From positions 8,624,001 through 8,688,000 of the forward strand of contig NC_135558.1 in assembly GCF_964340395.1 (NCBI RefSeq): a stretch of 64,000 nucleotides of DNA, given 5' to 3'. The notes beneath the pieces are model-generated. The model saw only the letters and a list, made by a program, of their open reading frames with translations, was not told the origin of the DNA and ran no database searches. Positions 36,501-46,493 of the stretch are shown here, in pieces; position 1 is the first letter of the stretch; each line of letters begins with the position of its first letter. The translations under genes and the position numbers were made by a program. This DNA is from Glandiceps talaboti (Eukaryota > Hemichordata > Enteropneusta > Spengelidae).

Positions 36501-39500
36501 ATGTTGATAAGTTGATTAAAATTTACTTCTAATGTGAGATATGGTGCTGGATTTATGGTAGTATTTCAATATGTTTACAATCATGTTTTAACATTACATC
36601 GATCATGGTGTCATAGTTTACATCATATATACATGTAAATGTTTTATGTTGCACTTTACTTATGAGCATTCGTTTAGGGGAGGGGTTTTTGACCTAAACG
36701 AATGATAGTTCATTCGCTGAGCTTGTGCGACATTGTGTGGTCGTCCTTTACTGTGAGTAAGCATTTGAAGTATGTCATATGGCAGCATTATTTTACTTTC
36801 ATACATAATTGAACATAGATTATAATGCACTTAACTCAATTTTGTAAAAAAGCAAAAATTAGAACAGTAGTCTCATGCAATCCTACATGTATATCACCAG
36901 AAAATGTCAACTACATGTATTGAAGTCAAACTCATTCAACAACTTTTCTTTTTGGAGTAAGAACCATGTACATGTATGGCTGTAAAAGATATACCCTGTT
37001 TAGATCTGTCTACAATTCATAGTCTAAATTAAGTCACATCATATCACTAATATTTTCTACTGTAAATAATGAAAATAAAATTTGAAATGGTATAAAGTAA
37101 TCCTGTAAGGCTTGTCACAGTTGTATGACTTCCTTAAATTCACCTTTAATACATGAAATAAAGAATAATTTCCAACTAACCTGTCATATATCTCCCCCTC
37201 AGAACCAACTAAATAGTTTGATATACTATAATAATGTTAAAACTTACATGCAAAGCTAACGATCACTTACTTTAGCAAACACATTTATTACTGACATCAC
37301 TGTAAATTCTGTTCATCAAATTCATTGAAAAATGATACACAGAAACATGTAGGATCAAACAGCACTTATTCGTGACTGAGCTGATCTACTGGTATGAGCA
37401 TCAATCTTAGCACCAAACTAATATTAACCACATATTAACCATCTTATAAGTTGTAATATATACATTTTATATTGAATTTCACACTTACCAATACACTTGA
37501 TAATATATATGCACACGTGTATTGAGCTTTGATCCTTATAACTCTATGACAGAAAGCATTGTCCTCTTTTCCTTAATGTCCTCCAATTACATTACGCAAT
37601 TTAGAATCCCACAAAATGTGACTTTATGATACACTATACATTTAATAATGCTTCTGAGTTACAACAAACTGGTATGTTGCATGACCAATAGTGCTATTTT
37701 GAAATATTTTGCCACTGGTGGCTAGCTGACATTCTAGGTAGGTTGCAGTCCCTTCCATTTTACAATTGTAATTGAATTGATCACATCCACGACAGTGCGT
37801 GCTGTGGTATGCAATCCAGCAAAAGTATTTTCAGAAAACTGAGTTGATCATATGACAGTATTTGCAATATTACTCAAGAATATTTCATTTTGCAACATTG
37901 AATACAACTAATATATCTCTACATATTTAATACAAGGTATATATTTCTTAAGACAAGAACTATCGTCTGCTGAAGCTAGATCACATGCCGCTGCAAGTGC
38001 TATCACAAAATTAATGCAATCGATTACAATCACAAAACGGTAGTGGCTGGGATCTACCTACAGTGACTGTGCCGCTAGTGGGAAAACATTTTGAAATAGC
38101 ACTATTATCCATTATAAATTAATTATAAGCAAGAAAACATGTATGGCATACCTTAAGCTTCACACCAGTTAACAACATGAGTATGATTACATGTATGTCA
38201 AGTTAACTGGTCAAAACCAAGGGGTATGCCATCCCAAGAGATATTGTATTATACCAGTACATTGAAATTTGCAAAGAAATTACATCTCAAGGTTTGCACC
38301 ATTAATATAAGCATATGGTATAATATCATAAGATTCATGCTATATGCTACATTACCAACTATTGCGATCGATACCATAATAATGTAGCATAACTTATGAT
38401 TGATAAGATGTATATATGTACATGTAAGGGGGTAAAAATGAACATTTGTGGGGCAAAGTGCAAGATCTAGCACACCAAAATACAGAGAATTAATAGCTAA
38501 ATCTAGAAGTTCATCAATTTTTGACAAATTGCTAGTCTAAGATCTAGCACGTCACAAAAAAAATCGACAAAGTGCGCAGTTTCACAATCACTTTTCAACC
38601 TTTGTTGGGGATGGGAGTGGGGGTGGTGGGGGGTAAAATCTAGCAAATATACCATTTAGTTTCCTCAGAAATTTTAATAGTTTACAGAGCTTATGTGTCA
38701 TTCTGAGACAACTAGTTACTTTTAATACAACCAAAAATATTGTATTATATCAGTTTTTATTGCATGACCAAAACATTCTAATCATTACCTGCAAGTAACA
38801 TTTCAACTGACCTGGTCGACAGGCTTTGTCAATACTATGCTTTACTGACCTGATGAATATTTTCAAGGATAAAACAAAAATGTTGTTTCTTTTCTCTGGA
38901 ACCATATTTGATAATAGTTCCTAAGTCATAGAGTAAATAATTTACCTAGGATATTTCAGCTGAATCACTTGTACATGTACCACTGACCTTCAACTCCATA
39001 AGGCAACTACTAACCCACATCAGAGACAAAAAGAACAAATCTGAGGAAGTGTAAATGGGGCCATATACCATATCAAATGTGAAAGCTGCAATCATGAATA
39101 CATAGGGGAAACAGCAAGACAGCTTGGCAGCAGGGTAAAACAACATCAGAACCGAGAAACTTCAGCAATTTACGAACATTACATGTACAATAAGTCTGGA
39201 CACTCTATCAATCCTGAAAAAGGCCAAGGTTGTGAGGATCACTTCATCAAATGTCGAGTGAATGAAGCCATTGAGATCAAACACCAATACCTAATTTACT
39301 ATGATGAGGTAGAAATACCAGTAGTATACAACACCCTCCTGCAGTCATACATGTATGACAAGTCTTAGGTTTTAGAACCATATACAATAACAACTGAAAA
39401 GGGCTAAGGGATCTAGCTGACATAAGGTAACTTTGTTTGTGCTCTGAACTCAGAACTAATGACCCAAAATCCTTAGCTAGTACTACGATATTTCCTTACC

Positions 39501-42500
39501 TTCAACTCTTTCCAAGTGATGTCTTCATCACAATATTCACACTGTACAACTCTCATAACACACTGAGTGTCAAGATGATTGACCAGATTTCCTCTCAGTA
39601 TTCTCTGATCACATCCTCTTTTGATACACATTATCACTTCATAGTCACAAATTATTATATGGTCCTAGGGGAGAGCAGTGCATTAAATCATTAATTCCTA
39701 TCACACATTTGAGAGTTTTCAATTGATTAGCTCTTTATTATTTGTACATTGTGACATAAAATATGTTTCTAGTATAGAAAAGTTTATATCTTAATCATCA
39801 TCATATTTGATAGTGACACATTGTGTTAAAATTGCCTATTCTGGTAGAAAGGTTTTAAACTCTTCCAAATACTTTATTTTACTGTAGAATAAAATCAATG
39901 CATGTGAAAGAATGTTATTGAGAAAGAGATTAGTTGGAAGTTACTGATACAGCGGTTGTGCATCTTATTGTTCTCATCGTACACAATGTGGGTGGTGACT
40001 GCACGCGCAAATTCAAATTTCTGTCAGAACCGAGCACTCAGAAGAGTTGGTGGTATTTTACTAATTTCCAAATCTCCTATCATTTGTTGCAAAAATTTGA
40101 AGACAGACTCACATAACTGAGGTATTGTTGCTGTCAGACACATAAAAAACATCACATGGGTGCGAGTTTTTCGTGATAAAAAACGCACTCACATAACTCA
40201 AGAAATGACATACCACGATCAAATGATAAACCATCAATTTTTTACTTCCTCAATACACTAACTTCTAGAGTGCACTCCTCATCAAATGTTCATCTAATGG
40301 TGGCATATTCATTGATCTCGTTGGTCATGTGGTGTTCAGTTGGGGCTGTGAGGCTTTAAACGCATATGAAATCGGTGATTTTGATGTTAATTTTGGCTTG
40401 TTACTGTGGATATGCCTATTTGAATGCCTAAAACTGTTCCAGCTGTGCACTTTGGACATGAAATATATTATGCATCACAGTGAAGGAGAAAATTGCCAAC
40501 AAGAACTAACTTTGATGTTTGAGAAGAAAGAAAAAACACGTAGAACATATTTAAAATGTCTGTTTACCCCTCACGATATATATTGTAGAATGTTCTGACT
40601 TCATGAATGGCAAATATAGCCTAAAATAATGTAAAATTTCATACATATATATCAATCTGAAGAAGACATTGTGTTCAACTTTTCACCTAACTTTCAAAGA
40701 AGTTAATTTTTGACAACTTTAAGAAATACCCCCCTCCAAATTTTGGATATTTTTTGAAGTTAATAGGTAAACAAGATATTACACAATTCATTTGAAAATA
40801 TAGCTTAAGACATAAATGATAACCTTTTACAGTAAGGCACTACATGTTGTCAAAAGTGACAATAGCAAGCAAGCACCAACACCGTTTGCAAGATGATAAT
40901 TACATAAAAGCCGACATTTTGACCACATAAGCATCCCATTTCGCTTTGAATATATATTTTATACAAATTTGCCAATTTATACTTCAGTCATAGCAAAACG
41001 TTTTGATATATATGGACAAATTGAGACACTTTGTTCATTACTCTGACAAAACAAGTGTTCTGATCATCGCTTCTGGCTCATAGCAATGACAGAATGCCTG
41101 CAAATATACAAAATGTATGCCCAGCTACAACAGAAATAGAATGACCATGTGTTCCCACTGATAGCTAATATAATTTTGAGTGGAATTTTTTTCTGTATTA
41201 ATCATGGCAAATTGTAACAGCCTAGGTTTTTTCTGCCAGCCAATAAAATATTTTGAGCACATTTCCACAAAGTGTAGTTTTTTATTACAACATACATGTA
41301 CATGTAAATCATTGTTCAAGGAACAGTACAAGTGACAGTTTGTCATTTGATATCAATCAAATTACAGGAAGTACGTTCAAACCTGGGAAAACACTGACAA
41401 TTTTCTTTTCACTTTAATTCTTCAATCAATTAAATCAGTTAACATTAACAATTCTATATTTCTTAGTTTCCTTTCTCAACAAAATATCCCACAAACAATA
41501 TTATTTCAGTATGTGTTTAATTTACTTCTGTCAAAGTGAACTTTTTTCCACCTTAACATACAATTTTAATTCATTAAAAGTACTGTTGATATTGACTGCA
41601 AATTGTATGTCTCAAACAATTCTCGATACCATAGATAGCATTTTACCTCAAACTAGAGGGTCAAAATAGAATAAGAAGGTTGACTCTCACGCGTGCCTAT
41701 ACTAACACATGTGAAGTGCATGGAGCGGAAGTTATGGTATCGACCAAGAAATCAAATGTTCGTTATTTTAATATGAGGTGCCTAGGCAGTAATGTTCTAT
41801 TTCAGGTCCCGAGAATTTAATGCTAGGCTATTACCAGCAGATACACATGTAACTAACTATAAAACATTAATTTTGTTTATTGAACACTTGAAACAAGACT
41901 CAGACATCTGATATCTTTGACAAATCAATTACCTCATAATCTTTGAAGGCACCTTCCCAATCACATCCATCATTAATACACCGCACTTTGATCAATCTTA
42001 ATTCACGTTGGATAGCTTTATCTGGAAAGACCTGAAAGAGAAATTGTGTCATGTGTTAACTACATATTGTTGAAAAACAAGACTATAAGAGTGTAATATA
42101 CAGTATAATCAGTAGTGTAATAAACCTGACAATATATCTCAGATTTTGTAGAATTATGGAATTATGTAGGCTTGAACAAATATCTCAGTGTTAGGGAATC
42201 TTTAAGTTTTGGAATGACTGTGATATTTGTAGGAGGACCAACACCCTAAAGAAAATAATGAAAATACACTATTTTAAGCTTTACTTTTTAATTTTAGTAT
42301 TTAGAACTCAAGTAGGAATTAAAAGAATAACATGCCATCCCTACAAAATTATGAATATTTTTCTTTCAATTGTCTGACTTTAACTAATAAGCATACTTCA
42401 GTTTAGATACTGGACTATACTTTTCCTATAAGGATAAGTTTGTACACATAGTATTATTACATATTACCCATTCTCTACAACTGCTTTTTCTCCCTTATAT

Positions 42501-45500
42501 AATATCTTTAGTCAACAACAAACAAAAAACAACCTTCAAACCTAGGAGATGTGCATTTCATGCATCTCTTGACAATTTAGTGAAACTGTAGCTAAATGTT
42601 TAAAAATTTTCAAATGGCATTTAATATAGGGAAGAAATGTATTAATCACCATCTTAGTTTCCGTACGGCGACAATCCCAAGTACCCGGATGCAAGAGGGA
42701 CTAACCCAGAAGCGAGTCATTGTCAGCCATATGTTACAGTGGTAACATCGTCCGAGAAATCGTTGCGTTCAGAGTGTCATTATTCATAGAATTGTTGTTT
42801 TCGAGTGAAAACCCGTCTTGAATTAGTATAACTCTAACAACTAAAGACATGTCAAGTTATATTTTGAAAGTTATATCACTAGTTTGAGACGATTTTCTCA
42901 CATACAATCAAGGCTTACTTGGACTTGGACCTTACTCCACTTCAGCAGGAAGTTTAGCCAGTCCGATAATTCTTTCTGGTTTAGTTTACAACACTTTTGA
43001 TCCCGCAGATTTTGTTGTTGTGATGTAAAGAAATAAAAAAAAGATCACTTCAACCATTTTGTTGTGTTTTCTTTGTGAAAGGTAATAGAACATGAACGAG
43101 TGTTACCACTGTAACATATGGCTGACAATGACTCGCTTCCGGGTTAGTCCCTCTTGCATCCGGGTACTTGGGATTGTCGCCGTACGAAAACTAAGATGGC
43201 GATTAATACATTTCTTTCCTATAGCACAACTGTTAAGTTGTTCATGTTGAGACTGTGAGAGACATCAGCTTGCACTGTTGCAGTTATCATGGTTTATAGG
43301 GATTTACTAATTTGCATTTTATGCATAATATTTTGGTCCAAAAAGCACACTAATTGAATAAGGTGTTGCTATGGTTGCAGTCAAGACTGCTATGGTTCTA
43401 TGCTTGTTTGTTAATGCACCTGGTCCTGTTATGACTGTTAATATATACTTCAAAACACACCCCAGGAACAAGCATCCTACCAAATATCACTTTCACTATC
43501 GGGATCTATCCCTACCTTCAATAAATAGTGTGCTTACAATGTTTCACATTATTTGAGTGTTTTTCAGATTACTGCAATATACCCTTTTGAAATATCAGTT
43601 TCATTCTTACCATATTATGCTATAAATATGTCCATATTTACATTGCATATCTGCTTAATGTTGATTCTTGCATATATGTCTACTTATTACTGTAACACTT
43701 ATATTTTAAATGATTGCGCAAATGTTTTAATTCAAAAGTGACTATATGGATGACAACTGGATGTTTATTTTGGATTTTTAATTCTTAACACAACACTATT
43801 ATGTTTTTATACTAGAGAAAACAATGTGAAACAATATATACCAAATCCTTGTTTGTATCTCAAAAAATTGCAAAATGTTTTTTTTAAAAATGTATGAAAT
43901 ATTTGTTAATGTACATACAGTAACAAACTTTTTTACTTTTTTAGATTTTTGTAATTTGTTGAGTTGCAATCACAGATTTGGTCAATGCTGTTTCACATGT
44001 TTTTTTTTTTTTTAAAGTATCGCCGTTTAAAGTTATAATGTAATGATTATGCCAACAAGTGATTGTCCCTATTTAAAATCTCGTCTTCAATATATCTTTT
44101 TGATATCTGGGAAAAGTCTCCTAACTGCCAAGTTTTCTATGACTCACACAATCTGAAGTTTATAAAAGTACATTGTAAGCTACCAGACTAGTGTACTTTG
44201 TTTGCCTTTTTTAATTTTCTGTTTATCTGAAATATTTTCCTAAGATTTTAACTTGATTTAAGGTGTGGGAAAAACTTTAAAAAAATGTTTGAGCAGTGAT
44301 TTCATGTCATGTATTTAGAAGATCATTATCTTAACACTATGCTACACTACATTAATGTGCATGCAGAAAACCATGTATAAATAATGAATTTGTAAAAAGT
44401 ACAATTTTGATATAATGGAAATACCTGTAACATTGTTAAATGATCAGTTTACCTGCATCACTTATTTGCAGTCAAATTGTTGGCAGAGAATTTGGACTGG
44501 TGAGGGCATACTTCTTATTGATTGAATTCAATCAGAATTTATGAAGCAACAAGTATATCAACTGAACACAAGTTACCAAGCATAAAATGCTGAGTTAGCT
44601 CAGGAATTAAATTGTGCTTCAAGAACTCAACTAATTGCACAACGTATGTGAATAAATTAGGAGCTCCTGTATTATGCCCGTTTTCTTTGCCTTATAGTGA
44701 CTGCAACAAAGAAATACTGAGAAATTAGATAGTTTACGGTTAGGGTGACACATGACATTATGTACAATCAAGTTCTGCTGTACATGTTATGTATACATGT
44801 GTGCAGCACATAAACTTCAAAACAGTTGCAAAAAGGGATTCAATTTGTGATACATGTATTAAAGGTGGAAATGATTATTTCTCATGTTTCTCATAACCCA
44901 ACTAACCCTACATTTCTTTGGTCCAAAAACATAACAAACTTGACACCCTTTATGGCCTGCAGATCAGGAAAATAACCAAACACTATAGATGGTGATACCA
45001 CAAGCACGCATAATCTTGACGAAACTTTTCTCACTTAAATCTTGGACTTTCAATATCAGTATGAATTTAAAATACCACCAACAAGTACATTCTTTTACTT
45101 TTTTCCACCCTTTTTCATTTTTTTAAAATAGACTGACTGACCCATTATATTTTTTACTTCAGGTGTTACAATGAGAAACATATAAATGAATAGATTCACC
45201 CTTATGTACACTGTACACTGTCATATTCCTGAAAAGAATTTACAATTGATTCTGCATGAATGCAGGAAAACACCAGATGAATGCATTTGTATATATAAGT
45301 AGTGCCTCTCTTCCTAAAAACGCTCTCTTGAAGCTTTCAATTAACAACAAATCAGTGAAACTCTGACTGCATGGTTAGTGAATGAGTCACCTACAACCAA
45401 TTTACAGTGATCGTGACACCAATTTTATGTTTAAATATATAGTCATGCTTATATTCATCTAATTTGATAGTTAGTACTAGCAGTATTCTTTAAAGTCTGG

Positions 45501-46402
45501 TAAATGATGTGATAAATTACTTCTATGTGAAGTTATTAAATTTTGAGAAAAAACTACATTTACTTAAAAAGAGTGGTAGTTCACATTATGCAAGTATGAA
45601 ATGCAGTGGAGGAAAAATTAGTATGGTGATAAAAAAGTCATGATATGTTATTTATTATTTTATACAGGGATGGTGATAACCTTTTGTTTAAGTTATTTAT
45701 AGCCATTTGTAACTACGTATACATAAATTAAGCTGAGGTAAAGACGTGACCAAAATATAATGACACATCATTTTTGAATAAAGAATACCTGTTCCGAAAA
45801 CTATTCAATTTTAAAAATCCCATAACAATCTTAAATGTTGCATTAAAGTTTTATCATTTTTTGAATGCAGTATGTCAAAAAATGTATGCACCACATCAAT
45901 TTAACACAGTGACTATAACAGTTAGTACCCAACAGCTTACTAAATTTGTGAAGTCCTTGAAAATAAATGTATACAGCGCCCTCTATGGCTCCTTCCCATT
46001 TGCCTTTTGTCTTTTGTCTACAGACATGCTTGCTTCTCAGCAAAAAAAACAAATCCTTATTTGTTTGATTCATTATAATATATCCTACTTGACATTGTGA
46101 TGCTTCTCTCTGAAGAGCCACTTCCATGTTTTAAACAGATATTTCAATCACATGATTTTATTAATAATCCAAGGGGACATACATATTCATGACAATTTAA
46201 CCCGTGGTGTGTTCAATCCTTTCAAATTTGAAAGCGTTACAAATGAAGTAAAGCAATGATAATATTGTAGACATATCTACATAAAAACATATATTTTAAA
46301 ACTTACTCTAACATTAATATATTACATTAAGTAAGCCAACATATATATACCCCTCCCAAGATACATTTCTCTGAATATCCTACCTTCTTATGGTATAAAT
46401 AA

Positions 46403-46493
<91 letters not shown>

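Noticed and set aside
45774-46127. Overlapping + and - frames of about 100 codons in a TRAF2 intron
   Set aside because: Opposite-strand open frames over the same bases with no family resemblance; treated as chance.
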